In this document: positions 15,589-22,374 of the stretch, piece by piece | How the letters are laid out: each line of letters opens with the position of its first letter | Numbering within the stretch: the stretch's first letter is position 1 | Translations under genes and position numbers: made by a program | The notes under the pieces: model-generated | Database searches by the model: none | Told to the model about the DNA's origin: nothing | Seen by the model: only the letters and a program-made list of their open reading frames with translations | DNA from: an uncultured Lachnospiraceae bacterium | GTDB taxonomy: Bacteria > Bacillota > Clostridia > Lachnospirales > Lachnospiraceae | Assembly (NCBI GenBank): GCA_937910785.1 | Contig: CALDLG010000141.1 | Location: 1 to 27,616 of the forward strand | Length of the DNA stretch: 27,616 nucleotides | Direction of reading: 5' to 3'

Positions 15589-15630
15589 AACTCCCGACCG
15601 ACAGATTATTCTGCGGCGGGAGTTTTGTTT
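15589..15630. terminator. bidirectional Rho-independent terminator
   Basis: AACTCCCG (15589-15596) pairs with CGGGAGTT (15617-15624). On the plus strand TTTTGTTT follows; on the minus strand the stem is followed by CTTTTTT. It sits between two convergent genes and should serve both. Confidence 0.85.
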
Positions 15631-15669
15631 CCTGTCCGATGACTGCCTGTATGCGTTTATGCCCTGCTT

Positions 15670-16854
15670 TCAGGATTCCAGAGAGGAAAAGACGAGGTTC
15701 CGGATTTTCCGCGTGTATTCCGTCGTGCCGGAGCCGGTTTTCTGCTGCATGATCAGGAGGGTCATCCGGTTGGCGGGATCGTTCGTCATATAGGGACCGA
15801 GCCATCCGTCCCATCCGTACTCGCCCAGGCTTCCCATGGAGACGGCAATGCCGGGATCGGTCATAATGCGGAGCAGATTGGCATAGGTGTAGCCGGGCAT
15901 GCTTTCCCACTGAAGCACCTGATTCTGCAGAGCCGGCATCAGATGGGAGCCCGTCATGAATTCCACCGTTTTCGGGGAAAGCAGGGATACGCCCCGGAAG
16001 GAGCCGTTATGCAGAAGCATCTGTGTAAATGCCGCATAATCATCTATTGTGGAAACAAGGCCCGCGCCGCCGGATTCAAAAGCGGGGGCAGTTTCCATCC
16101 GGTTCTGAATGCCGAGATGGGAACCGTAATATGCCCGCAGGCCGTCAGGGGCCGATTCGTATACTTTGGAAAGCCGCGCCTGTTTTTCCTCCGGAACATA
16201 GAAAGCCGTATCCTTCATGCCGAGGGGGGCGAAGATTCTTTTTTCCAGAAATTCGCCGAAGCGCATACCCGACACGATTTCGACGACGGCGCCAAGAACG
16301 TCCGCAGATGCCCCATACTGCCATCTGTCACCGGGTTCAAATGCAAGCGGAAGCTGACCAAGCCGGTTGATCAGTTCGATTGTCGTGAATGCGTCGGAAG
16401 AGAGCAGTCTGTCCGTTACTTCCTCAAACAGAGCGCCGGTTCTGACTTCAGCGGCACAGCTTTCTCCGCCGTAGACGAGGCCGGAAGTCATGTTCAGAAG
16501 ATTTTGAATCGTGACGGGGCGGGAAACAGGCATCGGCATGCCGTTTCGGAGGACAGACTGGTTCCGGAATCCGGGCAGATATTTGCTGACCGGGTCTAAC
16601 AGGTCGATTTTTCCTTCTTCTAACAGCATCATGACCGCAGCCGAGGTGATTGGCTTCGTCATCGAATACAGTCTGAAAATCGTGTCTCTTGCAATCGGAA
16701 TCCGGTTTGCCATATCCAGATATCCGGCTTCATAATAGCATTTTTCTTCTCCGTCCTGCAGGACCATACAGCAGATGCCCGCTACAAATTTGGTTTCCAC
16801 CATTTCTTCAAGCAGTTCTTCTAGCCGTGCCAGTTTTTTCTGATTAAGTTTCAT
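15670..16854 (-). CDS. serine hydrolase of the beta-lactamase/esterase VIII family
   Basis: A 394-residue class C beta-lactamase-fold protein. The catalytic S64-x-x-K67 is in RLYSMTKPIT, followed by LLEEGKIDLLDPVSKYLPGF. The Tyr motif is WQYGASADVLG, and GGAGLVSTIDDYAAF is the usual later landmark. No signal peptide is visible, so a cytoplasmic esterase or peptidase is more likely than a secreted antibiotic-resistance enzyme. The frame opens at 16929, but GGGAG lies five bases before the ATG at 16854, and the longer form would translate the cre-like site. The gene is convergent with the DUF5610-like gene. The cre-like site suggests carbon catabolite control, which would fit the carbohydrate locus nearby. 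Confidence 0.87.
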   Translation of the reverse strand: MKLNQKKLARLEELLEEMVETKFVAGICCMVLQDGEEKCYYEAGYLDMANRIPIARDTIFRLYSMTKPITSAAVMMLLEEGKIDLLDPVSKYLPGFRNQSVLRNGMPMPVSRPVTIQNLLNMTSGLVYGGESCAAEVRTGALFEEVTDRLLSSDAFTTIELINRLGQLPLAFEPGDRWQYGASADVLGAVVEIVSGMRFGEFLEKRIFAPLGMKDTAFYVPEEKQARLSKVYESAPDGLRAYYGSHLGIQNRMETAPAFESGGAGLVSTIDDYAAFTQMLLHNGSFRGVSLLSPKTVEFMTGSHLMPALQNQVLQWESMPGYTYANLLRIMTDPGIAVSMGSLGEYGWDGWLGPYMTNDPANRMTLLIMQQKTGSGTTEYTRKIRNLVFSSLES

Positions 16855-16898
16855 TTTTACTCCCATCTGTCTGCTTTGGCAGACACTCAAATTCAGTA

Positions 16899-16921
16899 GT
16901 TGAAAGCGCTTTTCTTTCAAC
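16899..16921. promoter_or_regulatory. cre-like site within an 8-bp inverted repeat
   Basis: TTGAAAGCGCTTTTC (16900-16914) closely matches the CcpA-binding cre consensus WTGNAANCGNWNNCW, missing only the last two positions. It is also part of GTTGAAAG (16899-16906) and CTTTCAAC (16914-16921), a perfect 8-bp inverted repeat around a 7-base centre. It lies 46-68 bases before the serine hydrolase start, in its promoter or leader. Confidence 0.6.
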
Positions 16922-16997
16922 CTTACCATATACTTTCCGTTACAGCTTATACGATGATATATCCCGCACAGTTTACACTATTATACATCCCGGCCCA

Positions 16998-17026
16998 TTG
17001 ACAAACAATCCGGGATTGTATAAAAT
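16998..17026 (+). promoter_or_regulatory. sigma-A promoter of the ispE operon
   Basis: Perfect -35 TTGACA (16998-17003), 17 bases, -10 TAAAAT (17021-17026). The start codon is about 52 bases downstream of the -10. The spacer contains a 15-bp palindrome. Confidence 0.8.
17005..17019. promoter_or_regulatory. palindromic operator candidate inside the ispE promoter spacer
   Basis: ACAATCC-G-GGATTGT is a perfect palindrome with 7-bp arms, lying wholly between the -35 and -10 boxes. A bound repressor would block RNA polymerase. Its outer half ATTGTA (17015-17020) also pairs with TACAAT (17031-17036). The operon encodes a GntR-type regulator as second gene, so autoregulation is a natural guess. Confidence 0.5.
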
Positions 17027-17038
17027 TAAGTACAATCC

Positions 17039-17054
17039 ATATTGAATACAATAT
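17039..17054. promoter_or_regulatory. second palindrome in the ispE leader, operator candidate
   Basis: ATATTG-AATA-CAATAT: perfect 6-bp arms around four bases, about 34 bases from the centre of the palindrome in the promoter. The half-site core ATTG/CAAT is shared with that palindrome, which suggests one protein binding at two places. Confidence 0.4.
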
Positions 17055-17078
17055 ACATAAAAATACAGGAGCGTATCT

Positions 17079-17942
17079 ATGAAACGGATTACACGAAATG
17101 CGTATGCCAAAATTAATCTCGGTCTGGATGTGTTAAGACGCAGGGAAGATGGATATCATGAAGTAAAGATGATCATGCAGACGGTGGATCTTTTCGATAC
17201 ACTGACTTTTACCGTGCGGGAGGAGCCGGGCGTCGTTTTAAGAATCGACACGCAGGAGCTTGAGGCGGGAGCCGATAATCTGGTCTGCCGGGCTGCGGAC
17301 AGACTGCTTGGGAAGGCCGGCGTAAAACAGGGTGTGGAAATTTTTCTGGAAAAAAGAATTCCCATCGCCGCCGGAATGGCGGGTGGAAGTACGGATGCTG
17401 CGGCGACGCTGATCGGACTGAACGATTTGTTCGGACTGGGGTATTCGCTGGAAACGCTGCAGGACATCGGTGTGACGCTGGGAGCGGATATTCCTTATTG
17501 TCTGATGGGAGGTACGGCGTTGGCGGAAGGAATCGGCGAGATTCTGACGAGGCTGCCTGCACCGCCGCAGTGTGTACTGACAATCGCCAAACCGGAGATA
17601 AATGTTTCCACGAAGTTTGTTTATGAAAACCTTCACGCCGACAGGATAAAGGAGCATCCCGATATCGATGGAATGGCGGAGGCAATTCGCAATGGGAGTC
17701 TGCGCGGCATTACGGACAGGCTCGGCAATGTGCTTGAAACGGTTACGGTGCGGGAATATCCGATCATTGATGAGATCAGGGAGCTGATGATGCGGTCCGG
17801 GGCCGAAAATGCGCTGATGAGCGGCAGTGGTCCGACGGTCTTCGGCATTTTTACGAAGAAGGAATCCGCAAAATGGGCGGCGGAACAGCTTCGAAGCCGG
17901 GGGCTGTCCGGTCAGGTTTTTGTAACCGGATTTCATGGATAG
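17079..17942 (+). CDS. ispE: 4-diphosphocytidyl-2-C-methyl-D-erythritol kinase
   Basis: A 287-residue GHMP kinase of normal length. It phosphorylates CDP-methylerythritol with ATP in the MEP pathway for isoprenoid precursors, in the cytoplasm. Visible are the N-terminal substrate motif AYAKINLGLDVL, the ATP-binding glycine-rich loop PIAAGMAGGSTDAAATL, the catalytic aspartate region TLGADIPYCLMGG and the C-terminal MSGSGPTVFGIF. The ATG has AGGAG eight bases upstream. It is the first gene after a strong promoter and is followed after 29 bases by gntR, an arrangement common in clostridia. Confidence 0.97.
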   Translation: MKRITRNAYAKINLGLDVLRRREDGYHEVKMIMQTVDLFDTLTFTVREEPGVVLRIDTQELEAGADNLVCRAADRLLGKAGVKQGVEIFLEKRIPIAAGMAGGSTDAAATLIGLNDLFGLGYSLETLQDIGVTLGADIPYCLMGGTALAEGIGEILTRLPAPPQCVLTIAKPEINVSTKFVYENLHADRIKEHPDIDGMAEAIRNGSLRGITDRLGNVLETVTVREYPIIDEIRELMMRSGAENALMSGSGPTVFGIFTKKESAKWAAEQLRSRGLSGQVFVTGFHG

Positions 17943-17971
17943 GCTGTCGGGAAAGGAAAGGGAGATAGAAT

Positions 17972-18664
17972 ATGAGCGTTCGTTTTCAGGCGAATATGGA
18001 TGAATTTCTTCCCCTGAGGGATGTTGTTTTCAATACGCTCCGGAAGGCAATTCTGACCGGCGAACTGAAGCCGGGGGAACGTCTTTTGGAGATACATCTT
18101 GCGAATCAGCTTGGGGTCAGCAGGACGCCGATTCGCGAAGCAATCCGGAAACTGGAGCTGGAAGGGCTCGTCATTATGATGCCGCGGCGCGGCGCGGAAG
18201 TGGCGCAGATTACGGAAAAGAGTCTGCGGGATGTACTGGAAGTCAGGAGAACGCTTGACGCGCTCTGTGCGGAGCTTGCCTGTGACCGGATTACAGATGA
18301 GGAAAAGGAGCGGCTTAAGGAGGCCTGCGAAGAGTTCGAGAAGGCTACTGTGACGGGGGATGCGACGACGATTGCGGAGGCTGATGTGGCGCTTCACGAC
18401 ATCATCGTGAAAGCGACGGGGAATCAGCGGCTGGTTCAGCTGATCAACAATCTTTCGGAGCAGATGTACCGCTATCGGTTTGAATATATTAAGGACGAAA
18501 ATCAGCATAATAATCTGGTGGAAGAGCATAGAATGATTTACGAAAGCATTATCCGTCATGATAAGGAAGGGGCTGCGCAGGCGACCAGACTGCATATCGA
18601 CAATCAGGAAAAATCCATTATCAGGCAGCTGCATCAATATGAAAAAGGATTTCGAAAAGAATAA
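17972..18664 (+). CDS. GntR-family regulator, FadR (FCD) subfamily
   Basis: A 230-residue regulator. Residues about 10-75 are a winged helix (LRKAILTGELKPGERLLE, then LANQLGVSRTPIREAIRKLE). Residues about 85-215 are the all-helical FCD ligand-binding domain, whose metal-binding residues are likely the Asp and His in ADVALHDIIVKATGN, a His in VEEHRMIYESI and one in ATRLHIDNQE. The ligand is unknown; FCD proteins usually sense organic acids. It lies 29 bases behind ispE with a GGGAG before its ATG, so it is co-transcribed and may act on the palindromes in the ispE promoter. Confidence 0.92.
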   Translation: MSVRFQANMDEFLPLRDVVFNTLRKAILTGELKPGERLLEIHLANQLGVSRTPIREAIRKLELEGLVIMMPRRGAEVAQITEKSLRDVLEVRRTLDALCAELACDRITDEEKERLKEACEEFEKATVTGDATTIAEADVALHDIIVKATGNQRLVQLINNLSEQMYRYRFEYIKDENQHNNLVEEHRMIYESIIRHDKEGAAQATRLHIDNQEKSIIRQLHQYEKGFRKE

Positions 18665-18733
18665 CCGGGATGTGATCGGGAATACTCCTTAGAAAGCCGG
18701 GCGGCAAGCGCGGCGGATAGGAGAATAAAAACG

Positions 18734-19066
18734 ATGATAAAACAAACCGGAAAGATAAGAAACAGGATTGCGTCTTCCAGTTTATATCTGCGGGCAGCCG
18801 GCATGGCAGTGGGAATATTTGCTTTTGTCTGGTGGTGCGTGCTCTATCCGGAGCTCTGTTTCCCGCAGGATACCTATGAGGCGGTGTATGAGACCGGAAA
18901 GGAAGCGGAAGAAGGTTTGTCTGCGGACGGGGAAATGAAGGAAGATACCGATGTTTCGGAAAAAGAAAACTGCCGCAGGCTCTTGCAGGCGGACGATGAA
19001 CAGGTTATAGTAAAGAGCAGGCTGTTGGAATGGCTTGGGCAGTATCAGGGTGAAAAGAAGTTCTAA
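18734..19066 (+). CDS. small single-pass membrane protein of unknown function
   Basis: A 110-residue protein I do not recognise. A basic N-terminus (about 1-20) is followed by one hydrophobic segment (about 21-42, AAGMAVGIFAFVWWCVLYPE). An acidic, hydrophilic tail rich in Glu and Asp would lie outside the cell if positive-inside topology holds. AGGAG lies ten bases before the ATG. It sits in the ispE-gntR-murI order with short gaps, so it is probably in that operon and may have an envelope role, but nothing in its sequence proves it. Confidence 0.7.
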   Translation: MIKQTGKIRNRIASSSLYLRAAGMAVGIFAFVWWCVLYPELCFPQDTYEAVYETGKEAEEGLSADGEMKEDTDVSEKENCRRLLQADDEQVIVKSRLLEWLGQYQGEKKF

Positions 19067-19146
19067 AGCGCTCGTGCCAGAGGGCGTTTCGCAAAGAATT
19101 TCCCCAGCCTGCATGACCGGCCTTATTCACTCCGACGAACGGGGTG

Positions 19147-19163
19147 TGAGATGAATCATGGAG
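19147..19163 (+). repeat. 17-base leader repeat, copy before murI
   Basis: TGAGATGAATCATGGAG is identical to 20078-20094, before the next gene. The ATG inside it opens a 15-codon frame that stops at 19196-19198, one base before the preferred murI start at 19200. Confidence 0.6.
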
Positions 19164-19199
19164 TTAGTGCGAAGAGATCAAAATGGCAGGAGTTTTGAC

Positions 19200-20033
19200 A
19201 TGGATGAGAAAGAATTACTTCATAATGCGCCGATAGGCGTTTTTGATTCCGGGGTAGGCGGTCTGACGGTGGCGCGGGAGATCATGCGTCAGCTTCCGAA
19301 CGAAAGGATTGTATATTTCGGAGATACGGCAAGAGTTCCGTACGGCAGTAAATCCCATGAGACGATTACGAGATATTCCAGACAGATTGTACGGTTTCTC
19401 AGGACACAGGATGTCAAGGCGATTGTCATTGCCTGCAATTCGGCAAGCGCCGCCGCGCTGGAAACGCTGGAGGAGGAGATCGAGCTCCCGATCATCGACG
19501 TTGTGCGGCCGGGCGCAAGGACAGCGCTCTCAGCGACGAAGAACGGAAAGATCGGCGTCATTGCGACGGAGGCAACGATTAACAGCGGCATTTATAAAAG
19601 ATACATAGAAGAACATAATAAAACGTTCAGCGTTGTCGGTAAGGCGTGTCCGTTGTTTGTGCCGCTTGTGGAGGAAGGGCTCTGGGAGGACCCGGTAACG
19701 GATGAGATCGCGGGAAGATATCTTTCGGAGCTGATTGACATCGGGATCGACACGCTGATTCTCGGCTGTACCCATTATCCGCTGATTCGTTCCGCAATCG
19801 GCAGAATCATGGGAGAAGAGGTCAGGCTGGTGAATCCGGCATATGAGACGGCAAGGGCTTTAAAAAAGCTGTTAGAAAAGAAAGGGCTGGAAAGTGAGAA
19901 AAGACCGGCGCTTGGAACGGAGCTATACCGGTTTTTCGTAAGCGATTCAGCGGATAAATTTCAGAAATTTGCCAATTCTATCATACCCTATGGGATACTA
20001 TCCGCCAAGGCGGTCAATATAGAGGACTATTAA
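19200..20033 (+). CDS. murI: glutamate racemase
   Basis: A 277-residue cofactor-independent racemase that makes D-glutamate for peptidoglycan. The signature motifs are intact: IGVFDSGVGGLTV, YFGDTARVPYGSKS, the first catalytic cysteine C79 in IACNSASAAA and the second C190 in LGCTHYPL. The frame is open from 19158, but CAGGAG lies seven bases before the ATG at 19200, and IGVFDSGVGG is normally within about 15 residues of the start, so 19200 is preferred. It is in line with ispE-gntR upstream and the DUF1934 gene 67 bases downstream. Confidence 0.96.
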   Translation: MDEKELLHNAPIGVFDSGVGGLTVAREIMRQLPNERIVYFGDTARVPYGSKSHETITRYSRQIVRFLRTQDVKAIVIACNSASAAALETLEEEIELPIIDVVRPGARTALSATKNGKIGVIATEATINSGIYKRYIEEHNKTFSVVGKACPLFVPLVEEGLWEDPVTDEIAGRYLSELIDIGIDTLILGCTHYPLIRSAIGRIMGEEVRLVNPAYETARALKKLLEKKGLESEKRPALGTELYRFFVSDSADKFQKFANSIIPYGILSAKAVNIEDY

Positions 20034-20077
20034 ATCGAAGCCAGACTGCTATGGACAAGTTTACTGGCCCTGGGATT

Positions 20078-20094
20078 TGAGATGAATCATGGAG
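20078..20094 (+). repeat. 17-base leader repeat, copy before the DUF1934 gene
   Basis: TGAGATGAATCATGGAG, identical to 19147-19163. It supplies the SD (GGAGG) of the DUF1934 gene. The ATG inside it opens a five-codon frame (ATG AAT CAT GGA GGT TAG) ending one base before the start at 20101. Confidence 0.6.
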
Positions 20095-20100
20095 GTTAGG

Positions 20101-20550
20101 ATGACAAAAGATGTACTGATTTCCCTGTGCGGCCTTCAGTTTGAGCAGGCCGATGCGGATGGCGGCCAGATCGAGACGATCATGACCGGAAGCTATTATG
20201 AGAAAAACGGCAGTCACTATCTGTTGTTTGAAGAGGTTATGGAAGGATTGGATGAGCCTGTAAAAAATAAGATCAGGTTTAAAGAGCATTCTCTGGAACT
20301 GACAAGAAGCGGCGCTGTGAACGTTCATATGATTTTCGAAGAAAACAGAAAAAATATGACGAGCTATCATACGCCGTACGGAAGCATTCTGATCGGGATC
20401 AATACGCGAAAAATCCACATCACACAGGAATCTGACAGAATCGAAGTGGATGTGGACTATGCGTTGGATGTTAATTACGAATATCTCGCGGACTGCCGGA
20501 TCGTATTGAATATTCGTTCCCGCGGCAGCGTGGATAAACTGATCATGTAG
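20101..20550 (+). CDS. DUF1934 (YwiB-like) beta-barrel protein
   Basis: A 149-residue soluble protein of the DUF1934 family (B. subtilis YwiB), predicted to be a small calycin-like beta-barrel. Typical features are the paired beta-strands TGSYYEKNGSHYLLFEE, the middle strand NVHMIFEEN, the YHTPYGSILIGINT segment and a final run of strands (RIEVDVDYALDVN, RIVLNIRSR). The function is unknown. The start at 20101 is preferred to 20089 because GGAGG lies six to seven bases before it. It is probably the last gene of the ispE operon. Its TAG is immediately followed by the stop codon of the convergent gene. Confidence 0.88.
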   Translation: MTKDVLISLCGLQFEQADADGGQIETIMTGSYYEKNGSHYLLFEEVMEGLDEPVKNKIRFKEHSLELTRSGAVNVHMIFEENRKNMTSYHTPYGSILIGINTRKIHITQESDRIEVDVDYALDVNYEYLADCRIVLNIRSRGSVDKLIM

Positions 20551-21027
20551 TTATTTTACGGGTTTTGCACCGGCTTTTTCCTGTGCTTTCTCAAGAGCGC
20601 GCTTGAAAAAGCCTTTTTTCTTAGGCGTTGCGGGAGCAATCTTACCATGGATTCCCTTCACGTCCGTAATGTAAATACCGCTGACAACCGCCTTCACCTC
20701 TTTTTTCACGGGAATGGAGTCAAAAATCTTTTCCTCGGAGATCAGAGTCATGATCTGCGGCCCAACCTTGGCCTTGACAACGGGCAGTTTCGAATTTCTC
20801 AGCATCTTGGGCGTCTGGTCTATGACGGCCTGGGGCAGTCCCGATTCTTTTATTTTCATTCGCTTCTTATCGATGATCAGCATGGAAACGGTCTGCTTCA
20901 TCGCTTCGATCTGCGCCTGCTGCGCTTCCTGTTTCTTCTGCATATTCCTGCCGATAAAATACAGAACGACGATGGCGATAATAAGAACGGCTAAAATACA
21001 CAATAATACAATTGCCCATGTACTCAT
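20551..21027 (-). CDS. small N-terminally anchored membrane protein of unknown function
   Basis: A 158-residue protein. Residues about 4-25 (WAIVLLCILAVLIIAIVVLY) are one membrane segment. A short coiled-coil-like stretch follows (KKQEAQQAQIEAMKQTVSML), then a small cytoplasmic domain and a basic tail. I recognise it only as a type of protein seen in Lachnospiraceae without a named function. The start at 21027 is clear because GGGAGG lies seven bases before it; the longer frame to 21237 has no such site. A good promoter is just upstream, divergent from the chaperone-like gene. Confidence 0.82.
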   Translation of the reverse strand: MSTWAIVLLCILAVLIIAIVVLYFIGRNMQKKQEAQQAQIEAMKQTVSMLIIDKKRMKIKESGLPQAVIDQTPKMLRNSKLPVVKAKVGPQIMTLISEEKIFDSIPVKKEVKAVVSGIYITDVKGIHGKIAPATPKKKGFFKRALEKAQEKAGAKPVK

Positions 21028-21065
21028 ACAAATACCTCCCGATTTTTCTTGCGTCTGCATCCAAT

Positions 21066-21094
21066 ATTTTATCATTGATTTGGACAATAGGCAA
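21066..21094 (-). promoter_or_regulatory. promoter of the small membrane protein gene
   Basis: On the minus strand -35 TTGCCT (21089-21094), 17 bases, -10 TAAAAT (21066-21071), 39 bases before the start codon. Confidence 0.65.
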
Positions 21095-21143
21095 GGATTA
21101 TGCAAAAAACTCTCGCAAAACTCTTTTAAGACATGTGGATTTG

Positions 21144-21152
21144 TGTTATATT
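21144..21152 (+). promoter_or_regulatory. extended -10 promoter of the chaperone-like lipoprotein gene
   Basis: TGTTATATT: TATATT (21147-21152) with the TG of an extended -10, about 98 bases before the start codon. The long leader contains copy C of the leader motif. Confidence 0.5.
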
Positions 21153-21224
21153 TTAAGGTGATTGATTTAAAAGAAAGAAACATTTTAAAGGAAAATAATG
21201 CGTCTGCGCGGGAAAAGGCAGGCG

Positions 21225-21240
21225 GAGAGAAAGGCATGGT
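21225..21240 (+). repeat. leader motif copy C, before the chaperone-like gene
   Basis: GAGAGAAAGGCATGGT. The ATG at 21236 opens ATG GTT ACT GAA TAA, whose last base is the first base of the gene's ATG (TAATG). GCAGGC precedes the motif here and also at copy D. Confidence 0.65.
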
Positions 21241-21249
21241 TACTGAATA

Positions 21250-22320
21250 ATGAGAAAAAAAATGATGTTATTGACTGCGGCCATATTGCTTGCGGGTATA
21301 TTGTCCGCCTGCGGTAAGGATACTTCTTACCTGAGCGGAATAAAGGCTTCAGATTATGTTACGCTGGGAACGTATAAGGGAATCGAGGTGAACCAGCCGG
21401 AGCCGGAAGTGACGGATGAATATGTAGACAGCTATATCGAATACCTTCGGAGCCAGCGTTCCGTCATGGAGGAAGTGACGGACAGGAAGACGGTTCAGGA
21501 AGGCGATACGGTCAATATCGATTATGCCGGCTATCGTGACGGCGTGGCATTCGAGGGAGGTACGGCACAGGGCGCTAATCTGACAATTGGTTCCGGAAGT
21601 TTTATCGAAGGATTCGAAGAGGGACTGATTGGGGCTGACGTTGGGGAAACGGTGTCGCTTGATCTGAATTTTCCTGCGGAATACAAACCAAATCCCGATA
21701 TGGCGGGTGTGGCGGTTACTTTTGAAGTAACGGTTAACAGCATTTCGATCCTGGAAACGCCGGAACTGACGGACGAGTTTGTAAAGGAATTGGAGATTGA
21801 GGGATGCGGTACGGTGGAAGAACTGAAAACCTATGTGTACGATGCATTCTATGCGGAGGCTGTCAGCCTGTATGATGATGCGGTGGCGGGCGATATTACG
21901 AAGGCGGTCATGGCGAACAGCGTTTTCAGTGATCCGCCGGAAAAAATGGTTAAGAGATATCAGGACATGCTGTTGGAATCCATGACGGCGCAGGCGACCG
22001 CCTATGGGTTGAATCTGGATACTTATATGATGACGTATTATAATATGGATACCGAGGCTTATATGGACGTCATGAAAGAGGATGCGGTAACGATGGCACA
22101 GCAGTATATCATGTTCCAGGCGATTGCGGATGCGGAAGGCATCAGTCCGACGAAGGAGGAGACAGCAAAGGCGATGGAAGAGGAGGTATCGGATTTCGGC
22201 TACGATTCGGTGGAGAAATTTAAGGAAGAAGTAGGCGAAGAAGTGTTCTATGAATATCTGGTATCGGAAAAGGTTATGGAATTTTTAAAAAGCAATGCGG
22301 TGATAACGGCAGAACAGTAA
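21250..22320 (+). CDS. lipoprotein FKBP-type peptidyl-prolyl isomerase with trigger-factor-like C-terminus
   Basis: A 356-residue exported protein. The signal peptide ends in the lipobox LSAC with the lipidated Cys at 21. Residues about 80-165 are an FKBP domain (EGDTVNIDYAGYRDGVAFEGG, GSGSFIEGFEEGLIG, then NFPAEY). Residues about 175-350 are helical and resemble the C-terminal arm of trigger factor (TPELTDEFVKELEIEGCGTVEEL, then the ISPTKEE segment). The ribosome-binding N-terminal domain of trigger factor, with its GFRxGxxP loop, is absent and replaced by the lipoprotein signal. It is therefore likely a membrane-anchored foldase outside the cell, despite usual annotation as trigger factor. 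No SD at normal distance is visible; AGAAAGG is 15 bases away. Confidence 0.88.
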   Translation: MRKKMMLLTAAILLAGILSACGKDTSYLSGIKASDYVTLGTYKGIEVNQPEPEVTDEYVDSYIEYLRSQRSVMEEVTDRKTVQEGDTVNIDYAGYRDGVAFEGGTAQGANLTIGSGSFIEGFEEGLIGADVGETVSLDLNFPAEYKPNPDMAGVAVTFEVTVNSISILETPELTDEFVKELEIEGCGTVEELKTYVYDAFYAEAVSLYDDAVAGDITKAVMANSVFSDPPEKMVKRYQDMLLESMTAQATAYGLNLDTYMMTYYNMDTEAYMDVMKEDAVTMAQQYIMFQAIADAEGISPTKEETAKAMEEEVSDFGYDSVEKFKEEVGEEVFYEYLVSEKVMEFLKSNAVITAEQ

Positions 22321-22374
22321 GCCGCAGCCAGGAAGCAATACAGGTACAGATTGAAGGAAAGGCAGGAAATGGAA

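Noticed and set aside
14678..15910. 410-codon open frame on the minus strand opposite the DUF5610-like gene
   Set aside because: It lies antisense to a well-supported gene with its own SD, crosses the bidirectional terminator, and its product is a Cys/Phe/Arg-rich sequence with no recognisable motif.
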